Shown in pieces: positions 26,413-36,400 of a stretch of DNA of 64,000 bases. The notes beneath the pieces are model-generated. The model did not search any database, was not told the DNA's origin, and was given only the letters and a program-made list of their open reading frames with translations. The DNA comes from Amphibacillus sediminis NBRC 103570 (GTDB taxonomy: Bacteria > Bacillota > Bacilli > Bacillales > Amphibacillaceae), in contig NZ_BCQW01000004.1 of NCBI RefSeq assembly GCF_001552275.1, positions 1 through 64,000 on the forward strand, given 5' to 3'. The position numbers were made by a program, and so were the translations under genes. Numbering within the stretch: position 1 is the first letter of the stretch; each line of letters opens with the position of its first letter.

Positions 26413-27747
26413 ATGGAGGAATCAAAAAACAAATTATTTAGTGCCATAGAAAAAACAATTATGGCGCCAATGGGGAAAATCGCTCAGTTTAAAGTTGTCC
26501 GAGCTATTATGGCTGCCGGGATGGCTTCTATCCCTTTTACGATTGTTGGATCAATGTTCCTAGTTTTAAATGTTTTACCACAAACATTCACATTTTTAGA
26601 GGGGTTCTTCAATGCTGCTTTCTTTAGAGTAAGCGAGTTATATATGGTTGCAAATAGTACAACAACCGGATTGTTGGCCTTATATTTCTGTATCGTGTTA
26701 GGGTTTGAATACTCAAAAATTATTGCTGAAGAGGAAAATTTAAACATAGCTCCATTAAATGGGGCGTTGCTTTCAATGTTTGCCTTCTTTTTGACCATTC
26801 CGCAATTAGTGTTTGAAGGCGGTATGATGAGCCTGATTCATGATCCAGAAACGAGTATTATTAACGGATGGGCAATAGGCGGAGATGGGGTAGCTCGGTT
26901 AGGTACAGTTGGTATTTTTACGGGTATTATCATGGCTATTATTGCTGTACGGCTATATCGATTATGTGTAGCGAAAAATTGGGTGATCAAAATGCCTGAG
27001 GAAGTCCCATTAGGAGTAGCACGTGCTTTTACTGCGCTGATTCCAGCCTTTGTTGTCGCCTTTACTGTATTGATCATCAATGGTGTGTTAATTGCGCTCG
27101 GAACTGATATTTTCCAATTAATCGAGGTTCCCTTTGGATTTGTTACACAACTAACGAACAGTTGGTTAGGTCTAATGGTTATTTACTTTATCGTTCATGC
27201 CCTTTGGTTAGTAGGGATACATGGTGCAAATATTGTTTTCTCCTTACTCACCCCAATTACTTTAGGAAACTTAGCTGCTAATGCTGATGGAGCTATACTT
27301 CCTTTAGCCGGCGAGTTTAACAATGCTTTTGTAACAATCGGAGGTTCTGGTGCAACTTTAGGTTTTGCTTTATTCTTAGTCTATCGGGCAAAGTCTAAAC
27401 AATTAAGTGTTTTAGGAAAAGCAGCGATTGTCCCTGCGATCTTTAACATTAATGAACCTTTGATATTTGGTGTACCGTTGATTTACAACCCGTATTTAGC
27501 CCTACCATTTTTCCTAGCTCCAATGGCATCAGCATCAATTGCCTATTTTGCAACTTCATTAGAAATTATTCGGCCAATGATTGCGCAAATGCCTTGGCCA
27601 TCACCAGTTGGGGTAGGTGCTTTCATCGGTACAGGTGGTGATTGGAAAGCGGCTGTTGTTGCTATTTTATGTGCAGTGGTGGCCTTTCTAATCTACTTAC
27701 CATTCGCACGCTCATATGATGCGCAACTAGTTAGACAAGAACAATAA
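26413..27747 (+). CDS. celB: PTS EIIC, lactose/cellobiose family permease
   Basis: This 444-residue permease has about ten membrane segments and the Lac/Cel EIIC landmarks HALWLVGIHGANIV, FNINEPLIFGVPLIYNP and GSGATLGFAL. The INEP(L/I)FG loop contains the conserved Glu near the sugar site. The ATG at 26413 follows AAGTGAG; a GTG at 26404 is less well placed. It completes the cel operon. The product is probably cellobiose-6-phosphate, which bglA or the GH4 enzyme at 56901 could hydrolyse. Confidence 0.93.
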   Translation: MEESKNKLFSAIEKTIMAPMGKIAQFKVVRAIMAAGMASIPFTIVGSMFLVLNVLPQTFTFLEGFFNAAFFRVSELYMVANSTTTGLLALYFCIVLGFEYSKIIAEEENLNIAPLNGALLSMFAFFLTIPQLVFEGGMMSLIHDPETSIINGWAIGGDGVARLGTVGIFTGIIMAIIAVRLYRLCVAKNWVIKMPEEVPLGVARAFTALIPAFVVAFTVLIINGVLIALGTDIFQLIEVPFGFVTQLTNSWLGLMVIYFIVHALWLVGIHGANIVFSLLTPITLGNLAANADGAILPLAGEFNNAFVTIGGSGATLGFALFLVYRAKSKQLSVLGKAAIVPAIFNINEPLIFGVPLIYNPYLALPFFLAPMASASIAYFATSLEIIRPMIAQMPWPSPVGVGAFIGTGGDWKAAVVAILCAVVAFLIYLPFARSYDAQLVRQEQ

Positions 27748-27775
27748 TGTGCATGTAGTAAACGAGATTACTAGG

Positions 27776-27842
27776 CAGCCTTGTGCTCTTGATAGAGTAG
27801 ACGTGCGTCTTCTTTGTCTGGAGACAGGGCTTTTTGCTTTTG
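27776..27842 (+). terminator. Probable terminator after celB
   Basis: AGCCTTGT and ACAGGGCT form a closing stem, with a TGTCTGGAGACA hairpin inside the second half, followed by TTTTTGCTTTT. It fits an intrinsic terminator for the cel operon. Confidence 0.55.
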
Positions 27843-28001
27843 TTGGTACAATAACAATCTCCTAAAACGGTTTGCCCTCTTTGACTAACATATCCTTGCA
27901 GTCCTCTAAAATTTGATAAGCTCCTATCTATTTTCCATAACCCTCCTTTAATATCGGTAAACTTGAAATGCTTGCTAGCTTAGTAGATATAGACGAATGA
28001 T
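27843..28001. other. Intergenic region without recognised feature
   Basis: AT-rich sequence between the cel terminator and the repeat cluster. No ORF, promoter or repeat could be supported here. Confidence 0.4.
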
Positions 28002-28057
28002 GATCAAATGCGCCTTGGCGTATTGCGCCCAGTTTTTAACGAGTTTCGCTTGATCTA
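28002..28057 (-). repeat. Dispersed repeat family 2, copy 2
   Basis: On the minus strand this runs from GATCAAGCGAAACTCGTTAA through CTGGGCGCAATACGCC to GCGCATTTGATC. The ends form GATCAA/TTGATC inverted repeats. It lies 25 bp from family 1 copy B. Confidence 0.82.
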
Positions 28058-28082
28058 TGGCATCCATCGGAAGCTTTAACTT

Positions 28083-28320
28083 TCTCGCAGTGTAACAGGC
28101 TGGGGCTGCGATTACTCGCCCCATCAAAGGGCTTTTGTAAGCCGCCTGCTACAAGACATAAGGGAACACGTCATGTCTAAGTGGGAGATCCAACAGCCAG
28201 TAACGGCCCGATTGGTTCAACTAACCTTCAGTGGTGGAGAGAGGAAGCTGACTAAGTTCGCGACGTCGTGTCGCAACGTCTGCACGAGCACATCCGATAC
28301 GTCGAAACCCGCTGAATGGA
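28083..28320 (+). repeat. Dispersed repeat family 1, copy B (long form)
   Basis: This copy contains all modules seen in copy C: TCGCAGTGTAAC start, GGGGCTGCG..CGCCCC hairpin, GGGAGATCCAACAGCCAGTA, GATTGGTTCAACTAAC, GACGTCGTGTCGCAACGTC, GCACGAGCACATCC. Its end is disrupted near 28310 (CGCTGAATGG), with a faint continuation to 28382. Short ORFs through it are not conserved in other copies. Confidence 0.85.
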
Positions 28321-28460
28321 CTACAAATAGGCATTCATCCCACCACTTATCGACGTGAGCGACTTTTGCTGAATGAAGTTAAATCTAGTTTAGTGTCAAT
28401 CGATACGATCAGTTATGATCAAATAGACTCATTTATCCTTTTTGTATTTTCTTGAAAATC

Positions 28461-28499
28461 TTAACAAAATATTGAAGTTTAATTTACATCTACTTAAAA
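28461..28499 (+). promoter_or_regulatory. Candidate Pho box upstream of phnD
   Basis: TTAACA (28461), TTGAAG (28472), TTTACA (28483) and TTAAAA (28494) recur at exact 11-bp intervals. B. subtilis PhoP binds TT(A/T/C)ACA hexamers spaced by about 5 bp. A possible -10 (TTATAG) lies near 28516. This suggests induction of phnDCEE under phosphate starvation. Confidence 0.65.
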
Positions 28500-28557
28500 C
28501 TAACACTTTACAGTTATAGAGAAGGTAATTTTTTAATATTAATGGAGGTTAGTAAAA

Positions 28558-29574
28558 ATGAAGAAGTTTTTTGCTATTGGATTTATTTTAACACTACTAC
28601 TTGTGGGATGTAGCCAAGGTACGAGCGGTGACGATGGTACTTTGACTTTCGTCTGGTATCCGAATGAATCAGGTGCAGATTTAAAGGATGCGCGCGAAGC
28701 GATTGGTAAGGTTATCGAAGACGCTACTGGAAAAACAGTTGAGCATCAGACTACAACAGACTACAATATTGCCATTGAATCATTAGCTAATGGTAGTGCT
28801 GATTTAGCCTTTATGGGCGCCCAAGGATTCGTGGAAGCACATAATAAAAACGAAGATGTTCTCCCTTTCGTTGTACCGAGTGGCGCATCGGGTACATTGG
28901 ATGATGCTGTTTATTATAGCTGGCTAAGTGTTAAAAAAGGAAATGAAGATGCCTATAAAGAAGACGATAGCTATTCAATTGACAATATTGTCGATAAAAG
29001 CTTTTCATTTGTATCGAATAGCTCTACTTCAGGTTTTGTTGTTCCTTCAACAGGTATCGTTGATTACTTTAGTCAAGTTAGTGGCTATGAAGACATAACA
29101 GCAGACGATTTAATTGAAGGTGGTCATTTCTTTAGTGAAGTATTATATGGAGGTTCGCATCAAGGATCGGCTGTTAACTTGTTAACAGATGCTGTCGACG
29201 TAGCCGCTTTCTGTGATTCTTGTGTGGATAATTATATTGAATTAGCTGAGGGTGAAGTAAATACACCTGGAGCAGTTTACCGTGTTAGAGATGATGCCGC
29301 TGAGCCATTTAATACCATACCAGGTGAAGAATTTGTGATTATTTCAGTGACCCCTGTATTGAATGCCCCATTCGCAGTAAACACTGCAACAGTGAGTGAT
29401 GAAGATCAGCAAGCGATTTTAGATGCATTTACCTCAGATGAGGTAGCTAATAATGAAGATATCTTTGTTCCTGCTGATTCAGAAAAAGGTGGTTTATTCA
29501 GTAAATCAGCTGAAGAACGTTTTGTTCAAGTAGATAATGATTGGTTTAATCCGATCCGAGAACTTTCAAATTAA
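28558..29574 (+). CDS. phnD: Phosphonate/phosphate-type ABC binding lipoprotein (PhnD-like)
   Basis: This 338-residue lipoprotein (lipobox LVGC, Cys18) belongs to the PhnD/PtxB family, which binds phosphonates, phosphite or related oxyanions outside the membrane. The early motif FVWYPNESGADLKDAREAIGKV and ADLAFMGAQG match the family. Unusually there is a C-D-S-C motif at 219-222 in the second lobe; a disulfide or metal site there is possible. TGGAGG precedes the ATG. It starts the phnDCEE operon behind a probable Pho box. The precise ligand is unknown. Confidence 0.9.
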   Translation: MKKFFAIGFILTLLLVGCSQGTSGDDGTLTFVWYPNESGADLKDAREAIGKVIEDATGKTVEHQTTTDYNIAIESLANGSADLAFMGAQGFVEAHNKNEDVLPFVVPSGASGTLDDAVYYSWLSVKKGNEDAYKEDDSYSIDNIVDKSFSFVSNSSTSGFVVPSTGIVDYFSQVSGYEDITADDLIEGGHFFSEVLYGGSHQGSAVNLLTDAVDVAAFCDSCVDNYIELAEGEVNTPGAVYRVRDDAAEPFNTIPGEEFVIISVTPVLNAPFAVNTATVSDEDQQAILDAFTSDEVANNEDIFVPADSEKGGLFSKSAEERFVQVDNDWFNPIRELSN

Positions 29575-29600
29575 TTAAATGACAGGGGAGGAGCTTTACG

Positions 29601-30395
29601 ATGACAAAATTGTTAGAGCTACAAGGTGTATCAAAAACATACGGGAAAAACACTGTGGCATTGTCTGAGATAAACTTCTCCGTAAATGAAGGGGAGTTTG
29701 TTTCCGTAATTGGCCCATCGGGTGCGGGGAAATCAACTCTCCTTCGTTGTATTAATCGTATGATTGATTCGACGAGCGGAGAGATTAACTTTGACGGACA
29801 AGCTGTACAAAAGTTAAACAAAAAGGCATTAAGACAATTCCGGACAAAAATTGGAATGATTTTTCAACATTATAATCTTGTTGATCGTTTAACCGTCTTT
29901 GAAAATGTGCTGCATGGACGTTTAGGCTACAAATCGACACTTGCTGGGGCGTTTGGATTCTACACAGACGAAGAAAAACGTCAAGCTTTAGAGCTATTAT
30001 CTATTCTTGGGCTTGAAAGCCAAGTCTATAAACGTTGTGATCAACTTAGTGGAGGCCAAAAACAACGGGTAGGGATCGCGCGAGCATTGGTACAAAAACC
30101 AAAACTATTATTATGTGATGAGCCAATTGCCTCCTTAGATCCCAATGCATCCAAAGTGATTATGGACTATTTACAAACTATTTGTAAATCAATGGGTATC
30201 ACAGTTATGGTTAATCTTCATCAAGTTGATGTTGCGTTAAAGTATAGTGATCGAGTAATTGGGATAAGCAAAGGTGAAGTAGTCTATCAGGGTGATCCGC
30301 GCTTTATGAAGGAAGAGGAAATTCATCATATTTACGGTTCAGAAGCTGGGGAGTTAATTTTTAATTTAAGTGAGGAATCGCATTATGTTGGATAA
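29601..30395 (+). CDS. phnC: Phosphonate-type ABC ATPase (PhnC-like)
   Basis: This 264-residue ATPase powers the phn importer. Walker [11 protein letters not shown]-loop FQHYNLVDRL, signature LSGGQKQR, Walker B LLLCDEPIASLD and switch NLHQVD are all present. The NLHQ-type switch and the long insertion at LHGRLGYKSTLAGAFGFY are typical of PhnC. AGGGGAGGAG precedes the ATG. It overlaps the first permease gene slightly. Confidence 0.94.
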   Translation: MTKLLELQGVSKTYGKNTVALSEINFSVNEGEFVSVIGPSGAGKSTLLRCINRMIDSTSGEINFDGQAVQKLNKKALRQFRTKIGMIFQHYNLVDRLTVFENVLHGRLGYKSTLAGAFGFYTDEEKRQALELLSILGLESQVYKRCDQLSGGQKQRVGIARALVQKPKLLLCDEPIASLDPNASKVIMDYLQTICKSMGITVMVNLHQVDVALKYSDRVIGISKGEVVYQGDPRFMKEEEIHHIYGSEAGELIFNLSEESHYVG

Positions 30396-31170
30396 TTTCT
30401 TCTTGAGAAAAAGACTCAAATTGTCCTTGCTAATTGTTTTGATATTAGCGATCACATATGGTGCTATTCTAATTGCAGAATATGACATCATCAAAGGGTT
30501 TACGTCAATTCCCGAAGCGTTTGTATGGGGTGTACAAAATTTCTACCCTGATGCTAATGCATTTTCAAGACTGCCAAATATTTTAAACAAATTAATTGAA
30601 ACTGTACTCATATCAGTTGCTTCCGCAAGTACGGCAGCGATCCTTGCTTTTTTATTTGCCATTCTCGGTTCACATACAACAAGGATAAATGGATTCTTTG
30701 CTTCAATTTCACGGTTATTTGCTACACTGTTTCGTAATATTGATGTCGCTGTTTGGTCAATGATTTTATTATTTTCATTTGGTCAGAGTGCATTAACCGG
30801 TTATTTTGCGCTGTTTTTTGTATCATTTGGATTTTTAACACGGGCTTTTACTGAAACGATTGATGAAGTAAGTAATGATTCAGTGGAGGCTTTGCGTGCA
30901 ACAGGAGCCAGTTATATCTCTACCATTACGAATGCGGTTGTTCCATCAAGTGCTCCTCAATTGATTAGTTGGCTGCTATTTATGATTGAAACCAATATTA
31001 GAAGTGCAACGCTAGTAGGGATACTAACAGGAACAGGTATTGGCTTCTTGTTTGATTTATATTATAAATCCTTAGATTATCATAGTGCTAGTTTAGTTGT
31101 TATTATGGTTGTTATTGCTATCTTAGCTTTAGAAGCATTGTCGAATTTTATTAGAAGGGTGATCTTGTAA
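30385..31170 (+). CDS. phnE: Phosphonate-type ABC permease (PhnE-like, first)
   Basis: This 261-residue permease has about six membrane helices and a cytoplasmic EAA-type loop (NDSVEALRATGASYISTITNAVVPSSAPQ, split here only by description). The ATG at 30385 has GTGAGG upstream and overlaps phnC by 11 nt; a GTG at 30370 is an alternative. It pairs with the permease at 31170 to form the channel. Confidence 0.9.
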   Translation: MLDNFFLRKRLKLSLLIVLILAITYGAILIAEYDIIKGFTSIPEAFVWGVQNFYPDANAFSRLPNILNKLIETVLISVASASTAAILAFLFAILGSHTTRINGFFASISRLFATLFRNIDVAVWSMILLFSFGQSALTGYFALFFVSFGFLTRAFTETIDEVSNDSVEALRATGASYISTITNAVVPSSAPQLISWLLFMIETNIRSATLVGILTGTGIGFLFDLYYKSLDYHSASLVVIMVVIAILALEALSNFIRRVIL

Positions 31171-32021
31171 TGAAAGATCTATCAACGAAGGATATCATTA
31201 AACCGCTCAAAACTGAGAAAAAAATTAAAGTGAAGCCTTTTTCTAAAGCGGGCTTAGTGATTAGGTTAACTTTAATTGCCTTGGCAGGATTGACTATCTA
31301 CGGATTTATAACGTTTGATTATAAAAATATTACCTTCTTTGAGGCACTGGCAGGAAGCTTGACTAATTTCCGTGTCATGTTTACAGAAGCACATTTCAAT
31401 CACTTTACTTTTTCTGAAGCTCTTTATCAAGTACTGATAACCCTATGCTTAGCTTTATTAACCACGATTATAGGAGCAATTATTTCATTGTTTCTCGGTT
31501 TATTTGCTGCACAAAATCTTTCTTCACCACTATTATCAAATAGTATAAAAAATGTTATCGCAATCATTCGTGCAGTTCCAACTGTGCTATGGGTGTTAAT
31601 ATTTGCTGTATCAGCTGGCCTTGGGAGTGTAGCAGCCGTCATTGGAATGACCTTTCACTCAGTAGGCTACTTAGTAAAAGCATATTCTGAAGCATTTGAA
31701 GAGCTTGACCATGGTGTTATTGAAGCACTTCAAGCAGGCGGTGCCAACTGGTGGCAAATTGTCTGGCAGGCTGTTATCCCTTCGACGCTTACTTATCTTG
31801 TTTCGTGGACATTCTTGCGCTTTGAGATCAACTTTGCAGCAGCCATTGCGATGGGAGCTGCGGCTGGTGCAGGTGGAATAGGCTTTGACTTATTTATGGC
31901 AAGTAACTTTTATCTTGATTTAAGAGAAGCTGGGGTCATTACTTTCTTTATTTTAGCGGTTGCTATCTTGTTAGAAATCATTGCTGTACGTTTGAAGAAA
32001 TATTTAAAGACAGCTCAATAA
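31170..32021 (+). CDS. phnE: Phosphonate-type ABC permease (PhnE-like, second)
   Basis: This 283-residue permease is the second channel subunit, with a longer basic N-terminus, about six membrane helices and an EAA loop around DHGVIEALQAGGANWWQIV. The start overlaps the stop of the preceding permease by one base. Two distinct PhnE proteins suggest a heterodimer, common in Firmicutes. It ends the operon. Confidence 0.92.
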   Translation: MKDLSTKDIIKPLKTEKKIKVKPFSKAGLVIRLTLIALAGLTIYGFITFDYKNITFFEALAGSLTNFRVMFTEAHFNHFTFSEALYQVLITLCLALLTTIIGAIISLFLGLFAAQNLSSPLLSNSIKNVIAIIRAVPTVLWVLIFAVSAGLGSVAAVIGMTFHSVGYLVKAYSEAFEELDHGVIEALQAGGANWWQIVWQAVIPSTLTYLVSWTFLRFEINFAAAIAMGAAAGAGGIGFDLFMASNFYLDLREAGVITFFILAVAILLEIIAVRLKKYLKTAQ

Positions 32022-32027
32022 TAATAA

Positions 32028-32061
32028 ATCCCATGTTCACAAAGTTCATGGTTTTTTCCTT
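32028..32061 (+). terminator. Probable terminator after phnDCEE
   Basis: A short CCATG/CATGG stem around a loop of about 12 nt is followed by TTTTTTCCTTTTTT. The stem is weak but the U-tract is strong. Confidence 0.5.
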
Positions 32062-32158
32062 TTTTAAACGCTATGAATGACAAGAGAGTCATTTTAAGTA
32101 GTAAAAATTTCGAATTACTATATATATGAAGAACTAACCCATTTACTAAAAGGTGAGT

Positions 32159-32409
32159 TTTATCGCAGTGTAACTGGCTGGGCTGCGATTACTCGCCCCA
32201 TCGAAGGGCTTTGTAAGACTCCTCCTTCAAGATATAAGTGGACACGTCATGTCTAAGTGGAGATCCAACAGCCAGTAACGGCCTGATTGGTTCAACTCAC
32301 GTTCAGTTGGGAGAGAGAAAGCTGACTAAGTTTGTGACGTCGTGTCGCAACGTCTGCACGAGCACATCCGATGCGTCCAGATCCCCACTGAACGAAGTTT
32401 CACTTTATA
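32159..32409 (+). repeat. Dispersed repeat family 1, copy C (full length)
   Basis: This copy of about 250 bp runs from TTATCGCAGTGTAACTGGCT to CACTGAACGAAGTTTCACTT. Nested inverted repeats are visible: GTAACTGGCT / AGCCAGTAAC, GGGCTGCG..CGCCC, CGTTCAGT / ACTGAACG, and GACGT..ACGTC. It is the best reference copy in the window. Confidence 0.88.
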
Positions 32410-32642
32410 AGAGCAAAAAAATGGTTAGCTTTTGTTTCTCTACTAGCTCTACTAGGTAAATACTTCGTTATGATTCGGATTCAATGACGATCGTGATCAC
32501 TTGAATCCTTAAGCCTCTTAATAACTTAATTTATTAATTTTATTCAGCAATAAGTGGTGCGATAAATACTAATGGTATTCCAGTCATCAGCGATTCAAAT
32601 TCCGGCTAAATAAAGTTAAGCACACAGATTATCAGTGGAGAT

Positions 32643-32699
32643 TTATCGAGCGAAACTTGATAAAATCTGGGCGCAAAAACGTCAAAGCATATTTGATCG
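32643..32699 (+). repeat. Dispersed repeat family 2, copy 3
   Basis: This runs from TTATCGAGCGAAACTTGATA through ATCTGGGCGCAAAAACGTC to CATATTTGATCG. It follows family 1 copy C by about 230 bp and precedes the ABC exporter operon. Confidence 0.82.
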
Positions 32700-32781
32700 A
32701 TTGATTCGCAATGCTTTTGCCATGCATTCTAGGTCAAATGTAGTATAATAATCTATAGAGTTTTTAAGGGGGCAACTTACT

Positions 32782-33483
32782 TTGAGCTATGTAGAAGTGA
32801 TAAATGAGTATAAACGCTATCAAATGGGTGAAAACACGATTGTGGCGAATAACGGCATCAGCTTTGAAATTGAAAAAGGTGAATTGGCCGTTATTCTCGG
32901 TCCATCAGGAGCTGGAAAATCAACCGTCCTAAATATATTAGGCGGTATGGATACACCAGATGAAGGAGAAATTCTAGTTGATGGTCGAAATATTGCCGAC
33001 TTTTCAACCAAGCAGCTGACGCAATATCGACGGGATGATGTCGGGTTTGTTTTTCAATTTTATAATTTAGTACCAAATTTAACAGCCCGAGAAAATGTTG
33101 AGCTTGCTACACAAATCTCCCCTAACGCACTAGACATTGATCAGGTGCTTGAAAACGTTGGGCTTGCTCATCGGGTTAATAATTTCCCAGCTCAATTGTC
33201 TGGTGGAGAACAACAGCGTGTAGCTATTGCAAGAGCATTAGCCAAAAATCCGAAGCTGTTGCTATGTGATGAGCCAACTGGAGCGCTTGATTATGAAACA
33301 GGAAAACAAATTTTAAAACTATTACAATCGACAGCTAGGGAAACCGGGATGACCGTCATTGTTATTACCCATAATACGGCCATTGCACCAATTGCTGATC
33401 GTGTCATTTATATTAATGATGCCAAGGTACGTGAAACCATTTTGAACCCTCATCCACGTTCAGTTGAAGATATTGAGTGGTAA
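32782..33483 (+). CDS. ABC exporter ATPase (MacB/LolD type)
   Basis: This 233-residue ATPase serves the FtsX-type permease that follows. It has Walker [11 protein letters not shown]-loop [10 protein letters not shown], signature LSGGEQQR, Walker [13 protein letters not shown] and switch VITHN. The start is TTG, 8 nt after AAGGGGG. The permease begins 12 nt after its stop. Such mechanotransmission systems export peptides or lipids, or signal across the membrane; no specific role is visible. Confidence 0.93.
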   Translation: MSYVEVINEYKRYQMGENTIVANNGISFEIEKGELAVILGPSGAGKSTVLNILGGMDTPDEGEILVDGRNIADFSTKQLTQYRRDDVGFVFQFYNLVPNLTARENVELATQISPNALDIDQVLENVGLAHRVNNFPAQLSGGEQQRVAIARALAKNPKLLLCDEPTGALDYETGKQILKLLQSTARETGMTVIVITHNTAIAPIADRVIYINDAKVRETILNPHPRSVEDIEW

Positions 33484-33495
33484 GGAGGTGTATTT

Positions 33496-36400
33496 ATGGC
33501 CCGAAAAACAACATTAAATAAGATGATTGTCAAAGAAATTTGGCGATCAAAAGCTCGTTTTTTTTCAATTTTAATTTTGATATTTCTAGGTGTCGGCTTC
33601 TTTTCCGGATTACAAGCGACCGGTCCTAATATGCTAAAGACCGCTGATCTTTATTTTAACAGGCAGAGATTGTATGATATTCATCTCCAATCTACACTTG
33701 GCTTTGAAGAACAGGAACTGCTGCTCCTCGATGATTTTGTTGAATCAGATCTCGTAGAGCCAGGCTATAGTCAGGATGTATTGGCAGGGGAAAATCGTGC
33801 TGTCTTTAAGATCATAAGCTATGACCCTGACAAACAATTAAATCAATATGTCGTGGAAAGCGGCCGTTTACCAGAACAGAGTGGTGAAATTGCTTTAGAT
33901 AGTCAAGAAAGTATCAAACAACAGTACCAAATTGGAGATACGATACAACTGCATCCTGATAGCCAAGATACAGATTTAGATGACCAATTTAATCAAACCA
34001 GCTATGAGATCGTTGGCTTTGTCACTAGTCCGCGCTATATTACCATTGATGCTCGAGGTCAGACTAATATTGGTCGTGGGCGAATTGATTCATTTGCGGT
34101 TATTTTAGAAGATGATTTTAACTTGCCTGTTTACACCGATTTATTTGCTACCTTTACTGGTTTAGATCAACTTAGTACCTATAGTGAGGCTTATCGTTCC
34201 TCCGCATCAAGGTATCAAGAAGAGATAGAGGAACTTTTTGAAGATTATGGTCCAATTAGGATTGAAACCATTCGATCAGATGCGGAAGAGGAGATGGCTG
34301 AAGCAGAGCAAGAAATCGAAGAAGCTCGTGCAGAGTTAGCTGATGCAGAGGCTGAATTAACTGATGCACGAGAGCAACTAGATGAAGGTTGGCAGCAAAT
34401 CACTGAAGCAGAAGCAGAATTATCAGATGCTTTAAATGAGTTGGAGCAAGGTGAACGTGATTATCAGGATGGTTTGGCAAGCTTCAGAACAGAAATTTCA
34501 GATGCAGAAAGTCAGCTTGCTGATGGAAGAAGCGAACTTGAGGAACAACAAAGTAAGATTAAGCTAGCACGATCTGAGCTAGAAGCAGGTGAACAGGAAC
34601 TTGCACAGGCTAGAGCAGAGCTTGAAGCTTCACATGAAATGATATCCCAACAGATTGATCAGCTTAATCAATTATCAAATGAATTAAAAGAAGTATTTCA
34701 ACTCCCCGTTGAATATATTCCTGAGCAGGTTCAGAAAACAATGATAGCAACAACTGAAGAGGTAGATTTAGGGAATGTTAGCTTAGCTGATTTATTGAGG
34801 GCTTATTTTGCTGGGGAGATAGATTCTAGTGTGATTGAGCAAAGTTTGACACAGCTTGAGACCGAGCTTAATCAAGGCTTGGATCAGCTTAATGCCGGGT
34901 TGGATGAGATTAATCAGCAAGAAAGAAAGCTAGATCAAGCTCGGAATGAGCTAGATCAGGGCCAAGAGCAGCTTGATCAGGCTGAGCAAACCTTAACCAC
35001 CCAGACAGAGCGCTTAGAACAAGAACGTGCCTCAGCTCAAGCAGTGCTTGACCAAGCCCGGATAGATTTAGATGCTGGATGGCAGGAATATGAGCAAGGT
35101 CTTAAAACGCTAGAAGAAGAGAAAACCAAGCTAGAGGAAGCGGATGCTGACTATCAAGAAGGTTTAGCGACCTTTGAAACGGAACAAGCAGATGCGTTAA
35201 AGAAGCTTGAAGATGCTGAACAAGAAATTGCCGATGCCCAAGCAGAGCTTGATGATCTTGATCATCCGACTTATTATGTTAATGTCCGGGCAGATAACGC
35301 CAGCATAGTTGAATATGGTGATAACGCCGATCGTTTAACAGATCTCGCTTCAATCTTTCCAATTGTATTCTTTGCTATTGCGGCTTTAGTGACCTTAACA
35401 ACCATTACACGAATGATTGAAGAGCAACGTATTGAAATTGGTACATTAAAAGCATTAGGGTACTCGAATTGGGAAGTGTCTTTAAAATATTATCTTTATG
35501 CGATTAGTGCGAGTTTATTTGGGACACTATTCGGTCTAATCCTTGGCTATCAGATCCTACCAAGGATTATCTATAACGCCTATCAAATCCTGTATAATCT
35601 ACCTAAATTAACTGTTGCGGGCTATTGGTCTTTCACACTAATTTCAGCTGCTATAGCTTTATGTTCTACAGTTTTGACAGCATGGGCTGTGCTGCGTGTT
35701 GACTTACGTAGTCATCCTGCCAGTTTAATGCGACCACGTGCACCAAAAATAGGGAAGCGGATTTTAATCGAGCGAATCACTCTATTATGGAATCGACTTA
35801 GCTTTATCGAAAAAGTGACAGCACGTAATTTATTCCGTTATAAACAACGGATGCTTATGACGGTGTTTGGTATTGCGGGTTGTGCTGCTTTAATTGTGAC
35901 AGGCTTTGGTCTAAAGGGAGCTGTTACAGGACTAGGTGGTTTACAATTTGGTCAGATCATGAAGTATGATGCAATGGTTGTTCTTGATAACGATGGCTCT
36001 GAGCAAGAAATGGCCGCTTATCGTAAAGAAATTGAAGCATTTAGTGATGTTGAAGATTTAGCTGTTTACCAGGAGCAATTTGAAGTTGATAGTGAAGAGA
36101 AGACCTATAACCTTAATTTGTTGGTTCCAGCAGATCCTAGCCAGTTAAATGACTTTATTAAATTAAGTAATCGAACAAGTGGAGAGGATTATCAGCTTAG
36201 TGAAGAAGGCGTCATCCTTACTGAAAAGATTGCCCGATTACTAGAGGTTGAGCCTGGTGATCCATTAACGATCACTGATAGTGACAATCAAAGTTATCAG
36301 CTTGTAGTCACAGCTATAACGGAGAATTATGCGACTCACTACTTATATATGTCAGAAGAGGCTTACCACGAATATATCAATAATGAACCCATTCGTCATA

